DNA of 34,402 nt from Shewanella hafniensis (GTDB taxonomy: Bacteria; Pseudomonadota; Gammaproteobacteria; Enterobacterales; Shewanellaceae). Of the stretch, positions 1 to 8,334 are shown piece by piece. The position numbers were made by a program, and so were the translations under genes. Location of the stretch: assembly GCF_019655335.1 (NCBI RefSeq), contig NZ_BPFD01000051.1:1-34402 (forward strand). The letters run 5' to 3'. The notes beneath the pieces are model-generated. The model was not told where the DNA came from and did not search any database. It saw only the letters and a list, made by a program, of their open reading frames with translations. The stretch's first letter is position 1, and every line of letters starts with the position of its first letter.

Positions 1-146
1 TCAATCAGTGCCTTAGAGGCCAGCATCAAGCTGTTTAATCGTTTTAGGTGAAGTTCTGGGCAGTATTGGTGTAAAGAATGTTGTAGGATATTGGCTTCGC
101 GCATCTTGTTGTCCAAGTGTAGTTTTTGGCGAAACCATTTGATCAT
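1..146 (-). mobile_element. IS4-like transposase, N-terminal part, runs off the left edge
   Basis: An open minus-strand frame starts at ATG 146 (or the in-frame ATG at 104) and is still open at base 1. It gives about 48 residues. The stretch CPELHLKRLNSLMLASKALI resembles the start of IS4-family transposases, where a KRLNxL...ALI pattern precedes the DDE domain. No catalytic residues fall inside the window, so the family call rests on this short match. The element points away from the photolyase gene that begins just to the right, and it probably explains that gene's missing 5' end. It could instead be an unrelated small ORF. Confidence 0.5.
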
Positions 147-160
147 GCAACAAGATGCGC
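99..160. repeat. 13-bp inverted repeat around the transposase start
   Basis: GCGCATCTTGTTG at 99-111 is exactly complementary to CAACAAGATGCGC at 148-160, with 36 bases between the arms. One arm covers the possible internal start codon (ATG 104) of the minus-strand transposase frame. The hairpin could reduce translation of transcripts entering from outside, a common arrangement in insertion sequences, but that role is inference. Confidence 0.55.
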
Positions 161-173
161 TTCCACCCTAATT

Positions 174-197
174 TGATGATTTATTTGTAAATCATCA
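174..197. repeat. Hairpin (9-bp arms) at the IS/photolyase junction
   Basis: TGATGATTT at 174-182 pairs perfectly with AAATCATCA at 189-197 across a 6-base loop. The repeat lies between the IS4-like transposase start and the remaining photolyase frame, whose recognisable coding begins shortly after 200. It may mark the outer end of the insertion sequence or a junction product. There is no T-run that would make it a clear terminator. Confidence 0.45.
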
Positions 198-238
198 GGG
201 GATTCTTCAGTACTTGGTATCAGCAAGTCGATCCTAAG

Positions 239-1702
239 GTGCTGTATTTAATCGCAGAATTGCACCAAGAAAACACTTATGTGACCCACCATGTGCAAAA
301 GATATGCGCGTTTTTCAGCGCCATGACGCAGTTTGCCAGCGAGCTTGGCGCTGCGGGGCATCAAGTGCGTTACCTCACCCTAGACGATACCCAAGACTTT
401 GCCGACCTCAACGCATTACTAGAGTATTTTGTCGCCGAAACGGGGGCGATTAAGTTTGAATATCAACGGCCTGACGAATATCGACTCCTCGTGCAATTGA
501 GCCAGCTTAAACTCAACACCGCCGTGGTGAACTGTGTTGATACAGAACACTTTATCTTGCCGTTTGACGAAATCGATGCGCAGTTCCCCGTCGGCAAACA
601 CATTATGATGGAGCACTTTTATCGCCGTATGCGTAAACGCTTCAACATCTTGATGCAAGACGCAAAGCCACTCGGTGGGCAATGGAACTTTGATGCCAGC
701 AACCGTCAGAAGCTTAAAACTCAAGATATAAAAGTCTTGCCTGAGCCATTAATGTTTAGCCTCGATGTGACTGAGATTCTCGCTAGGCTTGAGCGTCACC
801 AAATCCCGACCATGGGTCGCATTGATGCGCCATTGCTGTGGCCGATAAACCGCGCGCAAAGCCTCGAATTATTAACCTATTTTTGTCAGAGTTGCTTGCC
901 ATCCTTTGGCCGCTTTCAAGATGCCATGACAGCGCAACATCATGCCAAGTGGAGCTTGTACCATAGTCGGCTATCATTCAGCCTTAACAGCAAATTAATC
1001 AGTCCGTTAGAAGTCATCAATGCGGCTATCGACAGTTATCAAACCAATGCTGAAATTGATATCGCCCAAGTCGAAGGCTTTGTTCGGCAAATCCTCGGCT
1101 GGCGTGAATACGTTCGCGGCATTTACTGGGCCAATATGCCACAGTACGCCAGCACTAATGCGCTCAATGCCCATGGAACGCTGCCCGATTATTTTTGGCA
1201 TGGCGACACTAAGATGAACTGCATGCGACAAGCGTTATCCCAATCATTAGATTTTGCCTACGCCCATCATATTCAGCGTTTAATGGTGATTGGCAATTTC
1301 TGTTTATTAACCGAAATCGAACCAAATCAAGTCGATAAGTGGTATTTAGGCGTATATGTTGACGCCATCGAATGGGTTGAAATGCCCAATACTCGCGGCA
1401 TGGCATTGTTTGCCGACGGCGGTATTGTCGGTACTAAACCCTACGCCGCCAGCGGCTCTTACATCAATAAAATGAGTGATTACTGCAGTGGCTGTCATTA
1501 CAAAATAAAGGAACGTAGCGGCGCACTTGCCTGCCCGTTCAATAGCTTTTATTGGCGCTTTATGGACAAACACCGCGCAAGATTGTCGCAGAACCCCAGG
1601 ATCGGCATGCTATACCAAACTTGGGACAAAATGGACGAGTCCACAAGGCACGCCATATTAGCCACAGCCGAGCACAACCTCGCTCATCTAAACCGTTTAT
1701 AG
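239..1702 (+). CDS. (6-4) photolyase / FeS-type cryptochrome (PhrB family), 5'-truncated
   Basis: This is a flavoprotein of the prokaryotic iron-sulfur photolyase group, which repairs (6-4) photoproducts or acts as a photoreceptor. Four cysteines, C328, C416, C419 and C432, have spacings of 88, 3 and 13, the same as the 4Fe-4S ligands of Agrobacterium PhrB (C350, C438, C441, C454). The constant offset of 22 shows that about 22 N-terminal residues are missing. The frame is open upstream only to a TAA at 188-190. Codons 212-238 (TWYQQVDPK) still look homologous, but no ATG or GTG precedes the GTG at 239, and that GTG has no separate ribosome binding site. The lost part should contain the first beta strand of the antenna-binding domain (LILGDQL-type sequence). 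An IS4-like element lies directly upstream. The C-terminal FAD and FeS domain is intact. The gene is probably inactive or poorly expressed unless another start is used. The next gene follows after 13 bases. Confidence 0.85.
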   Translation: MLYLIAELHQENTYVTHHVQKICAFFSAMTQFASELGAAGHQVRYLTLDDTQDFADLNALLEYFVAETGAIKFEYQRPDEYRLLVQLSQLKLNTAVVNCVDTEHFILPFDEIDAQFPVGKHIMMEHFYRRMRKRFNILMQDAKPLGGQWNFDASNRQKLKTQDIKVLPEPLMFSLDVTEILARLERHQIPTMGRIDAPLLWPINRAQSLELLTYFCQSCLPSFGRFQDAMTAQHHAKWSLYHSRLSFSLNSKLISPLEVINAAIDSYQTNAEIDIAQVEGFVRQILGWREYVRGIYWANMPQYASTNALNAHGTLPDYFWHGDTKMNCMRQALSQSLDFAYAHHIQRLMVIGNFCLLTEIEPNQVDKWYLGVYVDAIEWVEMPNTRGMALFADGGIVGTKPYAASGSYINKMSDYCSGCHYKIKERSGALACPFNSFYWRFMDKHRARLSQNPRIGMLYQTWDKMDESTRHAILATAEHNLAHLNRL

Positions 1703-1715
1703 TGGAGAGTTTGCC

Positions 1716-2423
1716 ATGAAAGTACTTATCGTCGGCGGGAGTGGAGGTATTGGCCAAGCCATGGTTAAGCGAGTCCAAGAGGCATATCCCAACGCCACTG
1801 TGCATGCCACCTATAGGCATCATCTTCCCCAAGACAGGCAGAATAATATCCAATGGCATGCGCTAGATGTGACCAATGAGGCCGAGATTAAACAGCTAAG
1901 TGAACAACTCACTGAATTAGATTGGATTATTAACTGTGTCGGGATTTTACACACCCAAGATAAAGGGCCAGAAAAAAGCCTACAGTCACTGGACATCGCC
2001 TTTTTTCAGCACAATTTAACGCTTAATACCCTGCCCAGCGTCATGCTAGCTAAGCACTTCTGCCATGCCTTAAAACAAAGTGACTCGGCAAGATTTGCCG
2101 TGATATCGGCGAAAGTCGGCAGCATTACCGACAACAGATTAGGTGGCTGGTACAGCTATCGCGCCTCAAAGGCCGCGCTGAATATGTTTCTCAAAACACT
2201 GGCGATTGAGTGGCAACGAACCATGAAACACTGCGTGGTGTTATCCCTGCATCCGGGCACCACAGACACACCATTGTCTCAACCCTTTCAACAGAGTGTC
2301 CCTAAAGGCAAACTGTTTACACCTGAGTATGTCGCCAACTGCTTGCTGCCGATCATTGCCAATGCCACTCCGGCACAAACAGGGCGTTTTTTTGCCTACG
2401 ATGGCACTGAGTTACCTTGGTGA
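1716..2423 (+). CDS. Short-chain dehydrogenase/reductase (CsgA/C-factor-like)
   Basis: A 235-residue NAD(P)-dependent oxidoreductase of the classical SDR fold. The N-terminal GGSGGIG nucleotide loop (residues 7-13), the NCVG element (the NNAG position), the serine in AVISAK and the YSYRASK catalytic tyrosine-lysine motif are all visible. A late PGTTDTPL segment follows, as in C-factor-like SDRs. A GGAGAG ribosome binding site lies just before ATG 1716. The gene starts 13 bases after the photolyase stop, so the two were probably co-transcribed. SDRs of this type are often found next to FeS photolyases in marine gammaproteobacteria, but the substrate is unknown. If the photolyase promoter was lost with its 5' end, expression of this gene may also be affected. 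Confidence 0.85.
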   Translation: MKVLIVGGSGGIGQAMVKRVQEAYPNATVHATYRHHLPQDRQNNIQWHALDVTNEAEIKQLSEQLTELDWIINCVGILHTQDKGPEKSLQSLDIAFFQHNLTLNTLPSVMLAKHFCHALKQSDSARFAVISAKVGSITDNRLGGWYSYRASKAALNMFLKTLAIEWQRTMKHCVVLSLHPGTTDTPLSQPFQQSVPKGKLFTPEYVANCLLPIIANATPAQTGRFFAYDGTELPW

Positions 2424-3005
2424 AATAAGTTAAACAGTGAGCCTAGTCGCGCGATGCGGGAGGGCTCTTGCAAAATGCATATTTCAAAGGGCGTTTCAAA
2501 ATGAATCCGGCAAAGCGATGGATCTTTCCCCTTAAAAAAGGGTTATGCCCAGAAGCCCCGCTAATCCTTAAATCTACCCACTTAAAAAATCACTCGCTTA
2601 AAAACACCCGCTTAACCTCGCCACCAGCTCCAACCTAAACCAATGAAAATCAATCAATAAAGTATTTTTTATAACTCACAAAGCCCGCTATTTGAATAGG
2701 CTAAATCACTATTACCCAAAAGTCCTAATTCAGATTTAAAAGCGTCTAAATGAACGCTGAAGATAGTTCCTTTGTACGATTGTTAACACTTTTACATTTA
2801 AATAACATCTAAGGTCATGCGGTCATTCACGCTTTACACAGAATAAAAATCTGAGAATCTCCGCCTGAGCAACAGCTCATTCTATTCGGCCATGGCAGAG
2901 GTATGCCGACGACCCTGTAGAAATCACAATAAAAAACGCTCGCCCGAGCCAGTTAAGCAGTATGGCATTCCAACGTTAATGACAAACGGAAAAAGGATTT
3001 TAAGC
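2424..3005. other. Intergenic region with a degenerate CTTAA-repeat tract
   Basis: No gene is convincing in these 582 bases. A weak hairpin (GAGCC 2439-2443 with GGCTC 2463-2467) could end the SDR transcript. Between about 2530 and 2615 the motif CTTAA occurs five times (2531, 2567, 2581, 2597, 2611); the last four are 14-16 bases apart within an imperfect C-rich/A-rich repeat. The AT-rich stretch from 2640 to 2830 is the likely promoter region of the downstream protease gene, but I could not assign firm -35 and -10 boxes. Confidence 0.4.
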
Positions 3006-5342
3006 ATGATGCTAAACAAAAAACTGTCGCTACTCTTCATTGCAGTGTCGGCTACGTTAGGCACATCAGCATTTGCTGCTGATGTTGTCGATGTCGGTAC
3101 ACTCAGAAGTGCGTCTTCAAGCAATAATCTAGTGTCACTGTTCAACTTAGACGCAGGTAGCCAACTCAAAGTCGAGAAAAAACTCGACCTAGGTCAAGGC
3201 AAGCAGAAGCAACGTTTACAACAATATTTCCATGACGTGCCTGTTTATGGTTTCTCTGTTGCAACGTCACAATCAAGCATGGGCTTCTACAGCGACATGT
3301 CTGGCCGCGTTTTAAAAAATATTGAAAAGTCGGCTGATTTTGTCAAACCCACTTTAACGGCTAACAAAGCGTTAGATATTGCCATTCGTGGTAAGTCTGA
3401 GAAAGCGGTTGCCGGCCTAAAAGCTGAAAACAAACAAGCTAAATTGTGGCTTTACCTTGATGATGCGGCTAAAACTCGCCTCGTTTATGTGACGTCTTTT
3501 GTGGTATATGGCGATGAGCCAAGCCGTCCATTCACTATGATTGACGCGCACTCAGGTGAAGTACTCAAGCGTTGGGAAGGGATTAACCACGCTGCGAGCG
3601 GTACAGGTCCTGGCGGCAACATCAAGACTGGCCAATACGAATACGGTACAGATTTCTCTTACTTAGACGTTGAAGTGAGCGGTGACACCTGCACCATGAA
3701 CTCACCTAACGTGAAAACCGTTAACTTAAACGGTGCCACATCAGGCGCAACAGCCTTCTCTTATACTTGCCCACGCAATACAGTTAAAGAGATCAACGGT
3801 GCTTACTCGCCATTGAACGATGCGCACTACTTCGGTAACGTGATCTACAACATGTATAGCGAGTGGTACAACACTGCGCCGTTAACGTTCCAATTAACCA
3901 TGCGGGTTCACTACAGCAGCAACTACGAAAACGCCTTCTGGGACGGCAGTGCTATGACCTTCGGTGATGGCGCAACGACCTTCTACCCATTAGTGAGCTT
4001 AGATGTCTCGGCACACGAAGTGAGCCATGGTTTCACTGAGCAAAACTCAGGCCTGATTTACGATGCTCAATCTGGTGGCATGAACGAAGCCTTCTCAGAT
4101 ATGGCGGGTGAAGCTGCTGAATTTTACATGCACGGCACGAACGACTGGTTAGTCGGTGCTGATATCTTTAAAGGCAATGGCGCACTGCGTTATATGGCAG
4201 ATCCAACCTTAGACGGTATCTCAATCGGTCATATTGACGATTACTATGATGGCATCGACGTACACCACAGTTCAGGTGTCTTCAATAAAGCCTTCTACAC
4301 ACTCGCAAACTTACCGGGTTGGGATACACGCAAAGCATTCCAAACATTTGTGGTTGCTAACCAATTATATTGGACGGCTGACAGCTTGTTCTGGCAAGGC
4401 GCATGTGGCGTTAAATCTGCGGCAACTGACTTAGGCTTAAGTGCTGACGATGTGGTTACTGCCTTTGCTGCTGTGGGTATCACACCTTGTGAAACGCCAC
4501 CACCACCGCCACCACCAGAAGCGACTGAACTCGCGAACGGTGTCGCAGTGACAGGTTTAGCCGGTGCATCTGGTAGCAAACAATACTACAAACTCGACGT
4601 AGCAAGCGGTGCAACCAACCTGAGCTTTAATATGTCAGGCGGCACGGGTGATGCGGACATGTATGTTAAATTCGGCCAAGCTCCTACCTCTAGTAGCTAT
4701 GATTGCCGTCCATACAAAGCCGGTAATGCCGAAAGCTGCCCTATCGATCCAGCCCAAACAGGGACTTATTGGGTCATGGTCAGTGGCTATAGCAGCTACA
4801 CAGGTGTGAGCCTAGTGGGTGCTTATGACGCTGGCGATGAAGTACCAAACCAAGATCCAACAGCGGGCTTTACGGCAAGCTTTGCCAACGGTAACGGTAG
4901 CTTCACTAGTACCAGTACAGACAGCGATGGTGATGTCGTTGCATGGAGCTGGAGCTTCGGTGATGGCACGACTGCTTCAGGCGCAAGTGTAAATCATCAG
5001 TATGCTCAGTCAGGCAACTACACAGTGACATTGACTGTGACTGACAACGATGGCGCAACGGCAAGCACTTCTGAAGAATTTGCAGTTGAAGTGCCAGAAG
5101 TGGCGTTAGAAATGACAGTGAAAAACGCTAACAAATCTCGTCGCGGCAGCATTCGTGTTGCACTCGAATGGGAAGGTCACAACGCTGATGAGTACACTAT
5201 CTTCCGTAACGGCGTTGCTGTGAGTACGTCAAGCAGTTCATCGTTTATTGACCGCTTCACTGACCTAGCTGGCACTAGCTTCAGCTATAAAGTGTGTGAA
5301 ACTAACGGCCCTTGCTCAAACGAAGAAACCGTTAACTTTTAA
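3006..5342 (+). CDS. Secreted M4-family (thermolysin-like) zinc metalloprotease with PPC, PKD and Fn3-like C-terminal domains
   Basis: A 778-residue extracellular protease. ATG 3006 is chosen because AAGGA lies 8 bases upstream and a normal signal peptide (hydrophobic core, cleavage near AFA-AD) follows at once. An upstream in-frame ATG at 2892 would put 38 charged residues before it. After the signal come an FTP/PepSY-type propeptide (about 25-195) and the M4 catalytic domain. HEVSH (337-341) and E361 form the zinc site with thermolysin spacing, and H420 in VHHSSG matches the catalytic histidine. A run of seven prolines near 498-504 leads to a PPC domain (about 510-605), a PKD domain (about 615-700, WSWSFGDG) and a final Fn3-like segment. 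The tail domains are usually processed or bind substrate. It is followed by a strong terminator and stands alone. Secretion is probably through type II. Confidence 0.93.
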   Translation: MMLNKKLSLLFIAVSATLGTSAFAADVVDVGTLRSASSSNNLVSLFNLDAGSQLKVEKKLDLGQGKQKQRLQQYFHDVPVYGFSVATSQSSMGFYSDMSGRVLKNIEKSADFVKPTLTANKALDIAIRGKSEKAVAGLKAENKQAKLWLYLDDAAKTRLVYVTSFVVYGDEPSRPFTMIDAHSGEVLKRWEGINHAASGTGPGGNIKTGQYEYGTDFSYLDVEVSGDTCTMNSPNVKTVNLNGATSGATAFSYTCPRNTVKEINGAYSPLNDAHYFGNVIYNMYSEWYNTAPLTFQLTMRVHYSSNYENAFWDGSAMTFGDGATTFYPLVSLDVSAHEVSHGFTEQNSGLIYDAQSGGMNEAFSDMAGEAAEFYMHGTNDWLVGADIFKGNGALRYMADPTLDGISIGHIDDYYDGIDVHHSSGVFNKAFYTLANLPGWDTRKAFQTFVVANQLYWTADSLFWQGACGVKSAATDLGLSADDVVTAFAAVGITPCETPPPPPPPEATELANGVAVTGLAGASGSKQYYKLDVASGATNLSFNMSGGTGDADMYVKFGQAPTSSSYDCRPYKAGNAESCPIDPAQTGTYWVMVSGYSSYTGVSLVGAYDAGDEVPNQDPTAGFTASFANGNGSFTSTSTDSDGDVVAWSWSFGDGTTASGASVNHQYAQSGNYTVTLTVTDNDGATASTSEEFAVEVPEVALEMTVKNANKSRRGSIRVALEWEGHNADEYTIFRNGVAVSTSSSSSFIDRFTDLAGTSFSYKVCETNGPCSNEETVNF

Positions 5343-5363
5343 TCGCATAAGATAATCGTATCG

Positions 5364-5390
5364 TGGCGCTAGCGTAAAATCCTAGCGCCA
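5364..5390. other. Hairpin downstream of the M4 protease gene
   Basis: TGGCGCTAG (5364-5372) pairs with CTAGCGCCA (5382-5390) across a 9-base loop. It lies 22 bases after the protease stop codon and has no T-run, so it is more likely an mRNA 3'-end stabilising structure than a terminator; the real terminator follows at 5420. Confidence 0.5.
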
Positions 5391-5419
5391 ATTTATCGAT
5401 AAACTTCTCGTTTCTTGTT

Positions 5420-5453
5420 AATGCCACTCAGCCTTTTTTGAGTGGCATTTTTT
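5420..5453. terminator. Rho-independent terminator, probably bidirectional
   Basis: AATGCCACTCA (5420-5430) pairs with TGAGTGGCATT (5439-5449), and a run of T follows to 5453. It lies between the plus-strand protease and the minus-strand response regulator, which converge here. The A-rich left side could also serve minus-strand transcription. Confidence 0.85.
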
Positions 5454-5552
5454 ATGCTCAAATGCGGCGCACTATGCCAGCCTCGATCCCGTTAGAATCC
5501 TTATGTCATGTGCTTGAGCCAGCTTCACTGGCCAGCATGCGAAAATAAAGCG

Positions 5553-6104
5553 TTACTTCAAATGGCCACTTTCACCCACAGATTTTTTGAGTAACTTACG
5601 TTGTAAGGTGCGGCGATGCATCCCGAGTTGGCGGGCAGTAGCAGACACATTGCCTTGGTTCGCATTAAGCACTTGCTGAATATGCTCCCACTCCAAACGC
5701 TTAGGATTAAGGGGCGAGTCATCGACTTCATCTTCTTGAAGAGTATGGGAATGCCCATCCATTTCCAGTGCGGCGAGCAAGGTTTGGGTATCCACAGGTT
5801 TAGCTAAATAATTATCGGCGCCGAGGCGAATCGCTTCCACCGCAGTGGCGATACTGGCGTAGCCAGTGAGCAACACCATAGTCACCTTAGGCAGTAGATT
5901 ACGTAGCGGCACAATTAACCCTAAGCCATTAGCTTCGGCAAGCTTCATGTCTAACAAAATGTGGCTAGGGCGAAACTCCCGCGCCACCAGCAGAGCATCG
6001 CTGGCATCATGGGTAAAGCGGCACTCAAAGCCGTGGCGCGTGAGCCGTCGGCCTAAAATACTCGCCAGAGAAAGATCATCCTCAACAATCAATAAACGTT
6101 TCAT
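5553..6104 (-). CDS. Response regulator of the RegA/PrrA/ActR type
   Basis: A 183-residue two-component regulator. The receiver domain occupies about residues 1-115, with the acidic pair D9-D10, the phosphoacceptor D52 in ILLDMKL and K102 in LAKPVD. A C-terminal Fis-type helix-turn-helix (about 150-175, NVSATARQLGMHRRTLQRKL) matches RegA/PrrA proteins in length and layout. The start codon overlaps the stop of the upstream sensor kinase gene (ATGA), so the two are translationally coupled. RegA-family regulators control respiratory and redox genes in alphaproteobacteria; the target genes here are not evident from the sequence. Confidence 0.9.
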   Translation of the reverse strand: MKRLLIVEDDLSLASILGRRLTRHGFECRFTHDASDALLVAREFRPSHILLDMKLAEANGLGLIVPLRNLLPKVTMVLLTGYASIATAVEAIRLGADNYLAKPVDTQTLLAALEMDGHSHTLQEDEVDDSPLNPKRLEWEHIQQVLNANQGNVSATARQLGMHRRTLQRKLLKKSVGESGHLK

Positions 6105-7411
6105 GATCTGACTCCATCAGCAGCCTGAGTCTTGGGCGATAACGATGCCGTTTTGTCCTTGAGAATCGTAAAGCAAATTTGTGCCACAGTACCGCCTTGG
6201 GGATGATTGGCCAGAATCAATTCTGCGCCCAAACGCTCTAGGCTGGCGTGACTGAGCAGCAGCGCAACCCCTAAGCCCTTGGGGCTCTCAATTAATAAGG
6301 TGCCCAATTGCGGTAATAAAGAAGGCGCAATGCCGGCGCCATAATCACGGATCTGCAAATAGATTTGAGCTTCACTTGGCGCGATATCTAAGCTGATATC
6401 CACCTGCGGCGCACCTAGGGTTTCGACACTGGCGCGGGCGGCATTCTCAATCAAAGCCATGATGGCAGGTGTGAGACTCATATCGGTCAGAATGCTTTGC
6501 TCTGCCAGTTGCTCAGGCGCACAAGTGAACAACCAGTTCAGTTCGGTCTGCGGCATAAGCAGTAAGGTTTTTTGCTTTAAACCGTCCACCAGCTCAGCGA
6601 TCTTTTGTGGCCGCTGGCGGCGATCGCGGATCGACTCAGTCGCCAATCGCAGCTCGGCGAGCGTATGTTCACAGCGGCCTAGCGCAGTCTCCATCTCCAC
6701 AACCGTTATCGAAGTGCCGCTCATATCTTCTTTGACTTCATCGAGTAGCAACCTCAGGCTCGAAAGCGGTGTGGCCAATTGATGCGCCATCTGCGCCGAT
6801 GCAGTGCCTAGGGCTAAGAGTTGTTCCTGACGCAATTGCCCTTCACGCATATAGGCTAGCTGCGCATCTTGGCGGCGCATACGTTTAGTAATCAACGCCA
6901 CGCTGGTTGTCATCACCAAAGCTGAAATCACAAAATTAAACCACATGCCTAAATAGTGGGAACTCATGTCCATACCGTGGTGCTGCATGGGGGATTCGGG
7001 CACAGTAAAAATCATCAAACTGTAGGCTAAGGTTGAAATAGCCGTCAGCGCCCAAGGTGCCCAGATTGGCAAAGTCACAGCCGCAAGTGCAATCGGCAAC
7101 AGTAATAACGAGATAAACGCATTGGTCGCGCCGCCGGAAAAGTGCAGCCAAGATATCCAAAATAATGTGTCTAAGCTGAGCGCAATAAAGAGGCCACGCT
7201 CCTTGGCAAATAAGGGTTTACGTAGCGCCAATGTGAGCGACAGGTATAACACCTCCAGCACTAACACATGCACTAACGGCTCCATTTGCAGGCTAAGACC
7301 AAAAGTATCGGCGGCAAACGTGGTTAAGCCTATTTGCAGCAGCAAACCTAAGGTTCGCAGTAATGCGACTTGGTCGGCAGCCTGTAGACTGGTCCCTAAG
7401 ATCTTAGCCAT
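6101..7411 (-). CDS. Membrane sensor histidine kinase of the RegB/PrrB type
   Basis: A 436-residue redox sensor kinase. The N-terminal half has about six hydrophobic segments (roughly 15-185). Between them, GGATNAF (93-99) sits at the place of the RegB quinone-binding heptapeptide GGGTNPF, with Ala in place of Pro. The phosphoacceptor is H210 in MAHQLATPLSSL; most RegB proteins have HEL here. C247 in GRCEHTL sits where RegB carries its redox-active cysteine. The ATPase part has an N box (LIENAA) and G boxes (DYGAGI and GLGVALLL). AGGA lies upstream of the ATG, and the previous gene's stop is 8 bases before the start. It is encoded with the RegA-type regulator downstream. The assignment to this family is firm; the signal sensed is inferred from the family. 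Confidence 0.9.
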   Translation of the reverse strand: MAKILGTSLQAADQVALLRTLGLLLQIGLTTFAADTFGLSLQMEPLVHVLVLEVLYLSLTLALRKPLFAKERGLFIALSLDTLFWISWLHFSGGATNAFISLLLLPIALAAVTLPIWAPWALTAISTLAYSLMIFTVPESPMQHHGMDMSSHYLGMWFNFVISALVMTTSVALITKRMRRQDAQLAYMREGQLRQEQLLALGTASAQMAHQLATPLSSLRLLLDEVKEDMSGTSITVVEMETALGRCEHTLAELRLATESIRDRRQRPQKIAELVDGLKQKTLLLMPQTELNWLFTCAPEQLAEQSILTDMSLTPAIMALIENAARASVETLGAPQVDISLDIAPSEAQIYLQIRDYGAGIAPSLLPQLGTLLIESPKGLGVALLLSHASLERLGAELILANHPQGGTVAQICFTILKDKTASLSPKTQAADGVRS

Positions 7412-7419
7412 GGCGATTC

Positions 7420-8334
7420 CTACAGAGTGAGTCCGAATGCGGCCAATGCACCACTCGATTGCGTTAATGCTTGGCGCACGCCAGTGGCAAAATTGATTTC
7501 AGAACAAATCCCGAGCGCAGCTAAACGCGCACAGCTTAAAGTGCAATCCCTTGGCCGTTTGGCGTTATCTGTCGGTGTCGACTCAGGCGTTAAGTGCGCC
7601 GTGCTGAGTTGGAGAATCTCCCCAAGGGTCAGCAGCATCTGATACTTAGTCATGGTCTCTATGGCGCTAAAGTGATAAATCCCCTGCACTATTGGCGCTG
7701 CAATATGTTGTGCAATCATCTTATCTATGGCTTGAGCAATATCGGCGGTTGATGTTGGACTACGCACAGCCCAATGATCGGCACCTTGAGCCCGACGTTC
7801 AATCAGTTGGTTGATCAGCACTAGCACAGCAGATTCACTCAGCTTCTCGACTTGGCCGTAAAGGATTGGCAAGCGTAGCACGGCAAAATCAGCGCTAGTG
7901 TTGAGCACGATTTCTTCGCCCTTTAGCTTAGATTCACCATAAAAATTCACCGGATGAGTGGCAGCATCTTCGTCGTACTTAGGCTGAGTACCATCGAACA
8001 CATAATCAGTAGAAACATAGATAAGCCAAGCATTATTGGCCTTGGCTGCCTTAGCTAAGGCTTGGCTAGCAGTTAAGTTAAGTGCCAATGCCGCCTGCGG
8101 ATTTTGCTCGGAGACATCGGGGCGACGCTCGGCGGCGCAGTGCACTATGACTTGCGGTTGCTCGCGGGCGATAAATGTCTCGACAGCCAAAGGGGCTGTG
8201 AGATCGAGTTTATACACTCGTTCACTTGCGCGGCTAAAACCTGTTGCCACAACCTCATGCCCCGTTAATTCAAGCTGTTTTACGACAGCTCGGCCGAGTA
8301 GCCCTGTCGCGCCAGTTACCATGACCTTAGCCAT
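7420..8334 (-). CDS. NAD(P)-dependent SDR, dTDP-4-dehydrorhamnose reductase / MAT2B-like
   Basis: A 304-residue extended SDR. GATGLLG near the N-terminus (residues 7-13) is the dinucleotide-binding loop, STDYVFDG carries the catalytic serine/threonine region and YGESKLKGE the catalytic tyrosine and lysine. This pattern is that of RmlD-like sugar nucleotide reductases and of MAT2B-type proteins. No other dTDP-rhamnose gene is nearby, so a sugar-nucleotide role is not supported by context. It is the first gene of a three-gene operon with the RegB- and RegA-type genes: its TAG stop lies 8 bases before the kinase ATG. The link between a reductase and a redox two-component pair is of interest, but the substrate is unknown. 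Confidence 0.85.
   Translation of the reverse strand: MAKVMVTGATGLLGRAVVKQLELTGHEVVATGFSRASERVYKLDLTAPLAVETFIAREQPQVIVHCAAERRPDVSEQNPQAALALNLTASQALAKAAKANNAWLIYVSTDYVFDGTQPKYDEDAATHPVNFYGESKLKGEEIVLNTSADFAVLRLPILYGQVEKLSESAVLVLINQLIERRAQGADHWAVRSPTSTADIAQAIDKMIAQHIAAPIVQGIYHFSAIETMTKYQMLLTLGEILQLSTAHLTPESTPTDNAKRPRDCTLSCARLAALGICSEINFATGVRQALTQSSGALAAFGLTL

Noticed and set aside
419..724. Minus-strand ORF inside the photolyase gene
   Set aside because: It is a shadow frame of a well-conserved plus-strand gene and has no family-like features.
2892..3005. Longer start for the M4 protease at ATG 2892
   Set aside because: It would place 38 charged residues before an otherwise standard signal peptide and has no ribosome binding site; ATG 3006 has AAGGA at good distance.
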